DNA of 64,000 nt from Prevotella sp. Lineage in GTDB: Bacteria > Bacteroidota > Bacteroidia > Bacteroidales > Bacteroidaceae. The DNA lies in assembly GCA_016291495.1 (NCBI GenBank), contig JAEEXI010000006.1, positions 1 to 64,000 on the forward strand. Reading direction: 5' to 3'. Shown here piece by piece: positions 20,408-28,941 of this stretch. The notes below the pieces were generated by a model. That model ran no database searches. It saw nothing but the letters and a program-made list of their open reading frames with translations, and was not told the DNA's origin. Numbering within the stretch: position 1 is the stretch's first letter; every line of letters begins with the position of its first letter. The position numbers were made by a program, and so were the translations under genes.

Positions 20408-21505
20408 ATGGAAAACGGAAAAGTCGCTCTGATAACCGGTATTACAGGACAGGATGGTTCCTATCTGGCCGAGTTCTTAATCGAGAAAGGTTATGAGGTG
20501 CACGGTCTGCTTCGCCGTTCATCCTCTTTCAACACAGGAAGAATCGAGCACCTCTACCTGGATGAGTGGGTGCGTGACATGAAGAAGAAACGTCTGGTCA
20601 ATCTGCACTGGGCAGACATGACAGACTCCTCGTCGCTGATTCGTGTCATTGGCGAGGTGAAGCCTACGGAAATATACAACTTAGCGGCACAGAGTCACGT
20701 AAAGGTGTCGTTCGACGTTCCTGAATATACAGCTGACGTGGATGCTGACGGCGTATTGCGCCTGTTGGAGGCTGTGCGCATCTGCGGACTGGACAAGTCG
20801 TGTCGCATCTATCAAGCCTCAACATCCGAACTGTATGGCAAGGTACAGGAGGTTCCACAATCGGAGACTACCCCATTCTATCCCCGATCGCCATATGCAG
20901 TAGCTAAGCTCTATGGCTTTTGGATTATGAAGAACTACCGTGAGTCGTACGGTATGTACTGCTGCAACGGCATTCTGTTCAACCATGAGAGTGAACGCCG
21001 AGGCGAGAACTTCGTGACGCGTAAGATTACGCTGGCTGCAGCCCGCATTGCTCAAGGTTATCAAGACAAACTGTATTTGGGAAACCTGAACTCGCTGCGT
21101 GACTGGGGTTATGCCAAAGACTACATCGAGTGCATGTGGCTTATCCTACAACAGCCCGAACCCGACGACTTCGTGATTGCCACTGGTGAATACCATACCG
21201 TACGCGAATTCACCACGCTCGCCTTCAAGGAGGTTGGCATTGAACTGGAATGGCGTGGCGACGGTACCGATGAAAAAGGCTACGACAAAGCTACAGGCAA
21301 AGCATTGGTCGAAGTCGACCCGAAGTATTTCCGTCCTGCCGAAGTTGACCAGTTGCTGGGTAATCCTTCCAAAGCCAAGGCAAAGCTAGGTTGGAATCCA
21401 CAGAAGACATCGTTCGAGGACCTTGTAAAGATTATGGTTCGACACGACATGAAGTTCGTGAAGAAACTGTTCCTGAAAGCACAAATGGACAAGGAGGAGA
21501 TATAA
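20408..21505 (+). CDS. gmd: GDP-mannose 4,6-dehydratase
   Basis: [33 protein letters not shown]. Confidence 0.96.
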   Translation: MENGKVALITGITGQDGSYLAEFLIEKGYEVHGLLRRSSSFNTGRIEHLYLDEWVRDMKKKRLVNLHWADMTDSSSLIRVIGEVKPTEIYNLAAQSHVKVSFDVPEYTADVDADGVLRLLEAVRICGLDKSCRIYQASTSELYGKVQEVPQSETTPFYPRSPYAVAKLYGFWIMKNYRESYGMYCCNGILFNHESERRGENFVTRKITLAAARIAQGYQDKLYLGNLNSLRDWGYAKDYIECMWLILQQPEPDDFVIATGEYHTVREFTTLAFKEVGIELEWRGDGTDEKGYDKATGKALVEVDPKYFRPAEVDQLLGNPSKAKAKLGWNPQKTSFEDLVKIMVRHDMKFVKKLFLKAQMDKEEI

Positions 21506-21544
21506 GAGGTGAGAGGTGAGAGGTAAGAGGTGAGAAGTTAGAAG
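21503..21544 (+). repeat. Heptamer array G (TAAGAGG TGAGAGG TGAGAGG TAAGAGG TGAGAAG TTAGAAG)
   Basis: Six 7-bp units filling the gmd-fcl gap; the first supplies the gmd stop. Confidence 0.9.
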
Positions 21545-21548
21545 CAAG

Positions 21549-22535
21549 ATGGAGTTAGATTCAAAGATATATGTAGCGGGGCACCGCGGTATGGTAGGCT
21601 CAGCCATTGTCCGTGAACTGAAACGGCAGGGATATACCCATATCATCACACGTACGCACCAGGAACTTGACCTTACCCGTCAGGAGGCTGTCGAGCAGTT
21701 CTTTGCCGAAGAGAAACCCGAATATGTGTTCCTCGCTGCCGCTAAGGTGGGCGGTATCGTAGCCAACCAGAGCGCTTTGGCCGACTTCATGTACGACAAC
21801 ATGATACTCGAGATGAATGTCATCCATGCCGCCTGGAAGAACGGCTGCAAGAAATTGGAGTTCTTAGGCAGCAGTTGTATTTATCCACGTATGGCTCCAC
21901 AGCCTATGCCCGAGAGCTGCCTGCTCACCTCTGAGTTGGAGAAGACCAACGAAGCCTATGCCCTGGCTAAGATCAGCGGTCTGAAATACTGCGAGTTCCT
22001 CAACCGACAGTATGGTACCGATTATATCTCTGTGATGCCTACCAATCTCTACGGCCCCAACGACAACTACCATCCAGAACACAGTCACGTATTGCCGGCC
22101 CTCATTCGCAGGTTCCACGAGGCGAAGGTGGCCGGATTAGAGTCCGTTACCTGCTGGGGAGACGGTTCGCCATTGAGAGAATTCCTGTATGTCGATGACC
22201 TGGCCAACCTCTGTGTGTTCCTGATGAACAACTACAGTGGCCGGAGCGAGAGCGACAATAAACACGGTCAAGGGTCGCCAGATTACATGGCGACGGTTAA
22301 TGCCGGCACCGGCAAGGAGCTGACCATCAAAGCTCTGACGGAGCTGGTAGCTAAAGTGGTAGGCTATTCTGGCCGCATTGAGTGGGATACCACCCGTCCG
22401 AATGGAACACCCCGTAAGTTGCTGGATGTCAGCAAAGCAACCAAGTTGGGGTGGACCTACAAGACGGAACTCGAAGATGGTATCCGACTCGCATACGAGG
22501 ATTTCCTCCATAATCCCATGCGAACAGAGCGATAA
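21549..22535 (+). CDS. fcl: GDP-L-fucose synthase
   Basis: VAGHRGMVGSAIVREL, SSCIYPRMAPQPMPE, LYGPNDNYHPEHSHVLPALIRRFHEA. Confidence 0.95.
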   Translation: MELDSKIYVAGHRGMVGSAIVRELKRQGYTHIITRTHQELDLTRQEAVEQFFAEEKPEYVFLAAAKVGGIVANQSALADFMYDNMILEMNVIHAAWKNGCKKLEFLGSSCIYPRMAPQPMPESCLLTSELEKTNEAYALAKISGLKYCEFLNRQYGTDYISVMPTNLYGPNDNYHPEHSHVLPALIRRFHEAKVAGLESVTCWGDGSPLREFLYVDDLANLCVFLMNNYSGRSESDNKHGQGSPDYMATVNAGTGKELTIKALTELVAKVVGYSGRIEWDTTRPNGTPRKLLDVSKATKLGWTYKTELEDGIRLAYEDFLHNPMRTER

Positions 22536-22574
22536 CCTCCCACCTCTGAAATACTAACCTCTAACATCAAAGCC
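22533..22574 (+). repeat. Degenerate heptamer array I (TAACCTC CCACCTC TGAAATA CTAACCT CTAACAT CAAAGCC)
   Basis: Imperfect 7-bp period filling the fcl-ptb gap. Confidence 0.5.
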
Positions 22575-22575
22575 T

Positions 22576-23412
22576 ATGCAACCTATAAAAACCCTGAACG
22601 ACATGATTATCTTCCTGCGGGAACGGGGAGACCGTAAACGTGTGGCCGTAGTATCAGCCAGTGATGCCAGTACTCGTTATGCTGTAGAGAAAGGTAAGGA
22701 GATGGGATTCATCGAACCCCTATATATTGATGGCGATGACAAGGAAGAATGTGCCCAACGAGCTGTGGCTCTCTGTAAGAATGGTGAAGCCGACATCCTG
22801 ATGAAGGGTCTTATCAATACTGACGTATTGCTGCGTGCCATCTTAGACAAAGAGAAAGGTATTATCCGCCCTGGACACGTATTGACCCATGTGGCGATGG
22901 CCGAGATTCCCAAATATGAGAAACTGCTTTTCTTCACCGATGCTGCCGTTATTCCTGTTCCTACCCCATCCCAGCGACGCCAACAGATTCATTATATGAA
23001 CTACGTATGTCACGCTATGGGCATTGAGGAGCCACGCATCTCACTCATCCATTGTGCCGAGAAAGTGAGTAGCAAGGCTTTCCCCTATACAGCCGACTAT
23101 CTCGACATTATCGCAGAGGCACAGACGGGATGCTTCGGACGTTGTATCATCGACGGACCGCTTGACTTGAAGACATCACTTGACGCTGTCAGCCTACATG
23201 AGAAAGGGATTCACAGTATCATTGACGGACAGGCCGACGCCCTCATCTTTCCCGATATCGTGGCCGGTAATGTCTTCTACAAGACATTGACGCTTTTTGC
23301 TTATGCCAAGACGGCCGGTGTACTACAAGGTACCCTCTGTCCTTGTGTGGTATCTTCACGTGCCGATAGTCCTGACTCCAAGTATTATTCACTTGCCTTG
23401 GCTGCCATCTGA
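22576..23412 (+). CDS. ptb: Phosphate butyryltransferase/phosphotransacetylase family
   Basis: PTA_PTB-like (ADILMKGLINTDVLLRAIL); adjacent to a butyrate kinase. Confidence 0.85.
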   Translation: MQPIKTLNDMIIFLRERGDRKRVAVVSASDASTRYAVEKGKEMGFIEPLYIDGDDKEECAQRAVALCKNGEADILMKGLINTDVLLRAILDKEKGIIRPGHVLTHVAMAEIPKYEKLLFFTDAAVIPVPTPSQRRQQIHYMNYVCHAMGIEEPRISLIHCAEKVSSKAFPYTADYLDIIAEAQTGCFGRCIIDGPLDLKTSLDAVSLHEKGIHSIIDGQADALIFPDIVAGNVFYKTLTLFAYAKTAGVLQGTLCPCVVSSRADSPDSKYYSLALAAI

Positions 23413-23465
23413 CCGCTCACCTCTCACCCCTCACCGCTCACCTCTCACCCCTCACCTCTCACCCC
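23410..23465 (+). repeat. Heptamer array H (TGACCGC then TCACCTC/TCACCCC/TCACCGC, 8 units)
   Basis: Eight 7-bp units filling the ptb-buk gap and ending 1 nt before the buk ATG. Confidence 0.92.
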
Positions 23466-23466
23466 T

Positions 23467-24567
23467 ATGAAAATATTAGTTATCAATCCAGGGTCGACAT
23501 CCACCAAGATGGCTGTCTATGAAAATGAGAAGCCTATCCTACTCCGTAACATCACCCACTCCGCCGAAGAGTTGGCTCCGTTCGGCGACATCACCGAGCA
23601 ACAGTCATTCCGCCGGCAGCTGGTACTTGACGAACTCATGCAGGCCAATATCCCATTGGAATTCGATGCGGTCATCGGACGTGGCGGACTGGTAAAACCG
23701 ATTGCCGGTGGTGTCTATGAAATCAACCAAAAGATGATAGACGATACGCTTCACGGTTGTGTGATGCATAACCACGCCTGCAACCTCGGTTGCCTCATCG
23801 CCTATGAGATTGCCGCAAAAATAAACGATCAACGCTCATCTCTCAACGCTCAACATCATCGTTGCCGTTCTTTCATCGCCGACCCCGGTGTCGTTGACGA
23901 ACTGACTCCCCTGGCCCGTATCAGTGGCTCCCCCATGATGCCTCGCATCTGTATCTGGCATGCACTGAATCAGCGAGCCATCGCCCGTCGCTATGCTCGG
24001 GGCATTGGCAAGGAATACGAAGACCTCAATCTGATTATCTGTCATCTCGGTGGCGGTATCAGTGTAGCAGCCCACGAACACGGACGTGCCATTGATGCCA
24101 ATAATGCATTGGACGGAGAGGGGCCTCTCTCCCCCGAGCGTGCTGGTTCATTACCAGCAGCCGACCTTATCCGGCTCTGTTTCAGTGGGAAATATACAGA
24201 AAAGCAATTGCTGAAGCGTATTGCTGGAAAAGCCGGACTGACAGCGCATTTAGGGACCAATGACATGCGCGAGATCCTGAAACGCATCAAACAAGGTGAT
24301 GAGCATGCCCAACTGTTGGTAGATGCCATGCTTTACCATACTGCCAAACAGATAGCCAGCGAGGCTGCTGTCCTCTGTGGACAAATAGATGCCATCCTCC
24401 TGACAGGCGGTATGGCACATAGTGACTATATCGTCAGCGAACTACGTCGCCGTATCGGTTTCCTTGCCCCCGTTTACGTATTCCCAGGTGAGGATGAAAT
24501 GGAAGCGCTCGCCCTGAATGCCCTTGCAGTGCTACAAGGGAGACGGGAAGCCAAGGAATACCAATAA
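23467..24567 (+). CDS. buk: Butyrate kinase
   Basis: INPGSTSTKMAVYENE, HLGGGISVAAHEHGRAIDANNALDGEGPLSPERAG. Confidence 0.93.
   Translation: MKILVINPGSTSTKMAVYENEKPILLRNITHSAEELAPFGDITEQQSFRRQLVLDELMQANIPLEFDAVIGRGGLVKPIAGGVYEINQKMIDDTLHGCVMHNHACNLGCLIAYEIAAKINDQRSSLNAQHHRCRSFIADPGVVDELTPLARISGSPMMPRICIWHALNQRAIARRYARGIGKEYEDLNLIICHLGGGISVAAHEHGRAIDANNALDGEGPLSPERAGSLPAADLIRLCFSGKYTEKQLLKRIAGKAGLTAHLGTNDMREILKRIKQGDEHAQLLVDAMLYHTAKQIASEAAVLCGQIDAILLTGGMAHSDYIVSELRRRIGFLAPVYVFPGEDEMEALALNALAVLQGRREAKEYQ
23827..23854 (+). repeat. Heptamer array J, intragenic in buk (GATCAAC GCTCATC TCTCAAC GCTCAAC)
   Basis: 7-bp period encoding NDQRSSLNAQ between EIAAK and SFIADPG. Confidence 0.65.
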
Positions 24568-24572
24568 AAAAA

Positions 24573-24603
24573 CGTGCCGCCTATCTGTTCGACAGGCGGC
24601 ACG
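24573..24603. terminator. Bidirectional terminator between convergent buk and xylB
   Basis: CGTGCCGCCT...AGGCGGCACG 10-bp inverted repeat with an A-tract on the left. Confidence 0.85.
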
Positions 24604-24615
24604 CTTGATGATCAA

Positions 24616-26106
24616 TTACATATTCTTATTCAAAGTTTCTTTCCACTGGGTATAGGCGGCAAGATATTCTGCACGCCGTGCCTGATCCGGTTCAATCACC
24701 TGCAGCTTATCCAATGTCGCGAAAGCCTCGTTATTATCCTTGTAGATACCGGCACCGATACCAGCACCCTTGGCGGCACCTACAGAGCCGTCGGTATCAT
24801 AAAGCTCAATGGTTGCACCACTGACACCAGCCAGGGTGTCACGGAACAGTGGACTGAGGAACATATTTGCCTTACCGGCATGGATATTACGGATATTCAT
24901 ACCCATCTGCTGCATAATTTCCATACCATAGCAGAAAGAGAAGACGATACCCTCTTGGGCAGCACGTACAAGATGTGCCTTGTTATGCTTATTGAAATTC
25001 AGTCCGTTGATAGAGCAGCCGATTTCCTTATTCTCCAGCACACGTTCGGCACCATTACCGAATGGCACAATCGTCACGCCCTCACTACCGATGGGCACCG
25101 TAGCTGCCAAGTCGTTCATCTCCGCATAACCGACATCCGGGGTGATGTTACGGTGTGTCCATGCATTCAGGATACCCGTTCCGTTGATACACAACAACAC
25201 GCCCAGACGGGTCTGGTCAACACGGTGATTCACATGGGCGAAGGTGTTTACACGACTCTTCTTGTCATAGTTCACATCACCCAGCACGCCATATACCACA
25301 CCGGAAGTTCCTGCTGTAGCAGCAATCTCGCCCGGATTCAACACATTCAGTGAAAGCGCGTTATTCGGCTGGTCACCACCTCTATAGGTAATCGGTGTAC
25401 CTGCCTTCAGTCCCAGTTCTGCAGCAGCCTCGGCACTGACCTCACTCTGAACGCTGAAGGTTGGAACGATATCGCTGATCAAAGAATTGTCGAAACCATA
25501 ATACTTCATCAGGAAGTCAGCCACCTGGTTGTTCTTGAAATCCCAGAACATACCTTCACTCAACCCACTGACTGTCGTATTCACGGTACCGGAAAGACGC
25601 ATGGCGATATAGTCACCGGGAAGCATAATCTTATAGATTTTCCCATAGATCTCCGGCTCATTCTCCTTGACCCACGCCAGTTTAGCAGCTGTAAAGTTAC
25701 CCGGTGAGTTCAGCAGATGACTCAGACACTGTTCGGCGCCCAAATCACGGAAAGCCTTCTCGCCATAGGGAACAGCACGTGAGTCGCACCAGATAATCGC
25801 AGGACGCAAAGCCTTCAGATCCTTATCCACACATACCAGTCCGTGCATCTGATAAGAGATACCGATGGCCTTGATTTCCTCGCCAGTTGCTCCGGCTTCT
25901 GCCATAATTTTTTTCAGACTCAGCTTCGCATTGTCCCACCACATTTGGGGATCCTGCTCAGCCCAACCAGCTTTAACCGCCATAATAGGGGCTTCCTTTT
26001 CGGGGAAAAACGCAGTTGCAGCACACTTACCAGTGTCCGCATTCACAAGAGATGCCTTGACAGATGAACTGCCAACATCAAAACCTAATAAATATCTATT
26101 TGCCAT
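24616..26106 (-). CDS. xylB: FGGY-family carbohydrate kinase, likely xylulokinase
   Basis: LLGFDVGSSSVKASLVNADTGK, GISYQMHGLVCVDKD, GAAKGAGIGAGIY. Confidence 0.88.
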   Translation of the reverse strand: MANRYLLGFDVGSSSVKASLVNADTGKCAATAFFPEKEAPIMAVKAGWAEQDPQMWWDNAKLSLKKIMAEAGATGEEIKAIGISYQMHGLVCVDKDLKALRPAIIWCDSRAVPYGEKAFRDLGAEQCLSHLLNSPGNFTAAKLAWVKENEPEIYGKIYKIMLPGDYIAMRLSGTVNTTVSGLSEGMFWDFKNNQVADFLMKYYGFDNSLISDIVPTFSVQSEVSAEAAAELGLKAGTPITYRGGDQPNNALSLNVLNPGEIAATAGTSGVVYGVLGDVNYDKKSRVNTFAHVNHRVDQTRLGVLLCINGTGILNAWTHRNITPDVGYAEMNDLAATVPIGSEGVTIVPFGNGAERVLENKEIGCSINGLNFNKHNKAHLVRAAQEGIVFSFCYGMEIMQQMGMNIRNIHAGKANMFLSPLFRDTLAGVSGATIELYDTDGSVGAAKGAGIGAGIYKDNNEAFATLDKLQVIEPDQARRAEYLAAYTQWKETLNKNM

Positions 26107-26291
26107 AATACAATAAGTTAATTCTACTTGTTATTACATTTTTACACCACAAATTTCCCTCTTTTTTTTCTAAAAACCAACTTTTTTGCAGGTTTTCAAC
26201 ATTTTTTTATCATTATTTGACTACAATTAAAAATATTTTTTTACCTTTGCACATTAGAACAACATAACCGAGAACTAAGATTTATTCATAT

Positions 26292-26660
26292 ATGAAGAAG
26301 AAAATACTAATCCTTGATGACAAAGAGACCATCGCTAAGGTGCTCTCTATTTACCTCATGAGCGAATACGATGTACAATGGTTGCCAGATGGTTTGCAGG
26401 GAGTGAAATGGCTTCAAGCCGGCAACACGCCTGACTTGATTATTTCTGACATCCGTATGCCAGGTATGCGTGGAGACGATTTCCTGGAGTGGATTAAACA
26501 GAACGAGTTGTTCCGCCATATCCCCGTAATCATGCTCTCCAGCGAAGATTCCACCAGTGAGCGTATACGCTTGTTGGAGATTGGAGCGGTCGACTACATC
26601 GTCAAGCCGTTCAACCCCATGGAATTGAAAATCCGTGTCAAAAAGATTCTTCCGAATTAA
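26292..26660 (+). CDS. Stand-alone response regulator receiver protein
   Basis: ILILDDKETIAKVLSIYL, IISDIRMPGMRGDDFL, DYIVKPFNP. -7 box TACCTTTG at 26242-26249. Confidence 0.9.
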   Translation: MKKKILILDDKETIAKVLSIYLMSEYDVQWLPDGLQGVKWLQAGNTPDLIISDIRMPGMRGDDFLEWIKQNELFRHIPVIMLSSEDSTSERIRLLEIGAVDYIVKPFNPMELKIRVKKILPN

Positions 26661-26678
26661 TTTACATTATTATATATT

Positions 26679-27881
26679 ATGATAGGTGTTGTTTACTTAG
26701 GTAACAATCCAAAGACACAAGAAAGGCTCAAATATATCCCCGGACAATTGGTTCGCATGGCGAATGCCTATAAGGATGCAGCTCAGGTATGTACCCCGCA
26801 TGTATCCAATGAGCATTTTATTGTCTTTTTTGAACGTAATGTTCGCAGTGAAGACATCACTGCCATCACCTATCTCCGGAAGAAATGCCGCAATGTCTAT
26901 ATCATTCTTCTGACTGACGACATGTCGGAGGAGGAACGGAACATCTACATCAAATGCGGTGTCAACGACACCATCAACAAAGATGCCTCTGTAACGGCAT
27001 TAAACAAGAAGATCCTATTCATTTCCGATCGTGAGAACATTCTGTTTGACGATGAGGCTCCCAAATACAGGATTCTGAAGTTCAAGATTCCCGTATGGAA
27101 ACGCCTCTTCGACATTTTCTTCTCCGGACTTGCCATTATCATTCTCTCTCCGATATTCATCCTGACGGCCATTGCTATCCGGCTGGAGAGCAAAGGCCCG
27201 ATTCTGTTCAAGTCAAAACGTGTGGGAACCAATTACACCATTTTCGACTTCTTGAAGTTCCGCAGCATGTATGTGGACGCAGAAGAGCGGTTGAAAGACC
27301 TGAGCAAGGAGCATAATCAGTATGCCGATAAAGACGAGGATGATGAGCACAAGACCATCACGGCTCCCCTCGGTGATCAGGCTGAACAGGATATGTTGGA
27401 TATGGGCATGGAATCTGAGATGATGATCAGCGACGAGGAAGTGATGCTGATTGGTGATGATTTCGTGGTAGCTGAAAGTGATTTCAACAAGCAGAAAGAC
27501 GAGGAGATCAATAATGCCTTCGTCAAGATTGAGAACGACCCTCGTATCACCAAAGTGGGACGCTTTATCCGCAAATACAGTATCGATGAGCTGCCTCAGC
27601 TTTTCAACATTCTCAAAGGCGATATGTCTATCGTGGGCAACCGGCCTCTCCCCCTCTACGAGGCAGAGAAGTTGACCGCCGACACCAGCATCGACCGTTT
27701 CATGGCGCCTGCCGGTCTGACAGGACTTTGGCAGGTAGAGGAGCGCGGCAAAGGTGGTAATATGTCGGCTGAGGAGCGCAAGCAATTGGATATCACCTAC
27801 GGACAGACCTACAATTTCATGTTAGACATGAAAATTATCTTCCGTACCCTGTTTACATTCGTACAGAAAGAAAACGTTTAA
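26679..27881 (+). CDS. Exopolysaccharide-initiating sugar transferase (phosphoglycosyl transferase) with receiver-like N-terminus
   Basis: C-terminal bac_transf motifs (FKSKRVGTNYTIFDFLKFRSM, RFIRKYSIDELPQLFNILKGDMSIVGNRPL); N-terminal approx. 120 aa pseudo-receiver-like. Confidence 0.88.
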   Translation: MIGVVYLGNNPKTQERLKYIPGQLVRMANAYKDAAQVCTPHVSNEHFIVFFERNVRSEDITAITYLRKKCRNVYIILLTDDMSEEERNIYIKCGVNDTINKDASVTALNKKILFISDRENILFDDEAPKYRILKFKIPVWKRLFDIFFSGLAIIILSPIFILTAIAIRLESKGPILFKSKRVGTNYTIFDFLKFRSMYVDAEERLKDLSKEHNQYADKDEDDEHKTITAPLGDQAEQDMLDMGMESEMMISDEEVMLIGDDFVVAESDFNKQKDEEINNAFVKIENDPRITKVGRFIRKYSIDELPQLFNILKGDMSIVGNRPLPLYEAEKLTADTSIDRFMAPAGLTGLWQVEERGKGGNMSAEERKQLDITYGQTYNFMLDMKIIFRTLFTFVQKENV

Positions 27882-27904
27882 CAACATAGATAATCTAGAT
27901 TAAA

Positions 27905-28930
27905 ATGAACAAAATAAAACGTTTACTGCTACTGATTTCCATGACAAGCATAGGCATCATGTCTTATGCGCAGTCTTTGGATGACAGTGGTATCAGTGCG
28001 GGATTCTTCGACTCCAGCGATGAGAGTACCTTGAACTTCTCGACGTTCCACCTCCCCCCGTTGTCCGTTCTTTTTGAGAATGCCAAACAGAATCCGACGA
28101 TTCTTTCGATGGAGAAGTCTGAACAGTTGGCCAAGGCGGAAGTCGCCAAACAAAAACGGCATATTTTCTCCTATGTCCGTGCGCATGCCAGTTATAGCTA
28201 TGGTAAGACGGATGTTTATGGTCAGATGACCAACAATTCAACGGGAACGTATAACTTTACGCCAATTTTCGAATCAAAAAATGGCTCTGAACAATCTTAT
28301 TGGACGGTAGGTGTGAATTTGAACGTTCCCTTGGAAGACATTTTGGACTGGGCCCCGTCCATTAAGCGGAAAAGGCTGGAGGCAGAAAAAGCCAGACTGG
28401 AGAAAGACATTAAATTTGAGGACTTAAAACTCCAGATTAGTTCTTTATATGCCAAGATTACGAATAGTTTGGTCACATTGAAAACCGCCAGTGAAGGTGC
28501 TGCCGCCTATCAGGGAGCCGGTGCCTTGAACCAGGAGGACTTCCACCAAGGCAATATGGATATTGAGGATTATGCGTGGACCAAGTTGCATGAGTTGGAT
28601 GTGGTCAAGCAATACCAGGTCTTGCAGACGGAAATCATGACGGATATCCTCACACTGGAGATTATCTCCCGCACCCCGATTATCACGAATGCCACAACGG
28701 AAGTAACCTTAGATGGTACGATTCACAAGTCGGAGAGTCAGATCCGTCGTGAGAACAAGGCGTTGGAGAAGCGCATCGCCAAAGAGGCAAAGGCTGACGA
28801 GAAGCGTTACCAGCAGTTGGAGCGTGAGGAGAGGAGGGCACAGTCCAAGGCATCCCGTATGGACGCCAGAGAGGCGTCCAGGTCAGCAAAAGCCGCAAGG
28901 GCTTATGAAAAGAGTAGTAGAAAACGTTAA
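27905..28930 (+). CDS. TolC-like outer membrane protein of the EPS locus
   Basis: Signal peptide, coiled-coil/OEP-like pattern, charged Arg/Lys-rich tail; upstream of a Wzz-like gene. Confidence 0.5.
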   Translation: MNKIKRLLLLISMTSIGIMSYAQSLDDSGISAGFFDSSDESTLNFSTFHLPPLSVLFENAKQNPTILSMEKSEQLAKAEVAKQKRHIFSYVRAHASYSYGKTDVYGQMTNNSTGTYNFTPIFESKNGSEQSYWTVGVNLNVPLEDILDWAPSIKRKRLEAEKARLEKDIKFEDLKLQISSLYAKITNSLVTLKTASEGAAAYQGAGALNQEDFHQGNMDIEDYAWTKLHELDVVKQYQVLQTEIMTDILTLEIISRTPIITNATTEVTLDGTIHKSESQIRRENKALEKRIAKEAKADEKRYQQLEREERRAQSKASRMDAREASRSAKAARAYEKSSRKR

Positions 28931-28941
28931 CATATAATACT

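Noticed and set aside
23410-23465. Possible CRISPR-like array at the ptb-buk gap
   Set aside because: Units are 7 bp with no spacers; it is a pure tandem heptamer array and no cas genes are present.
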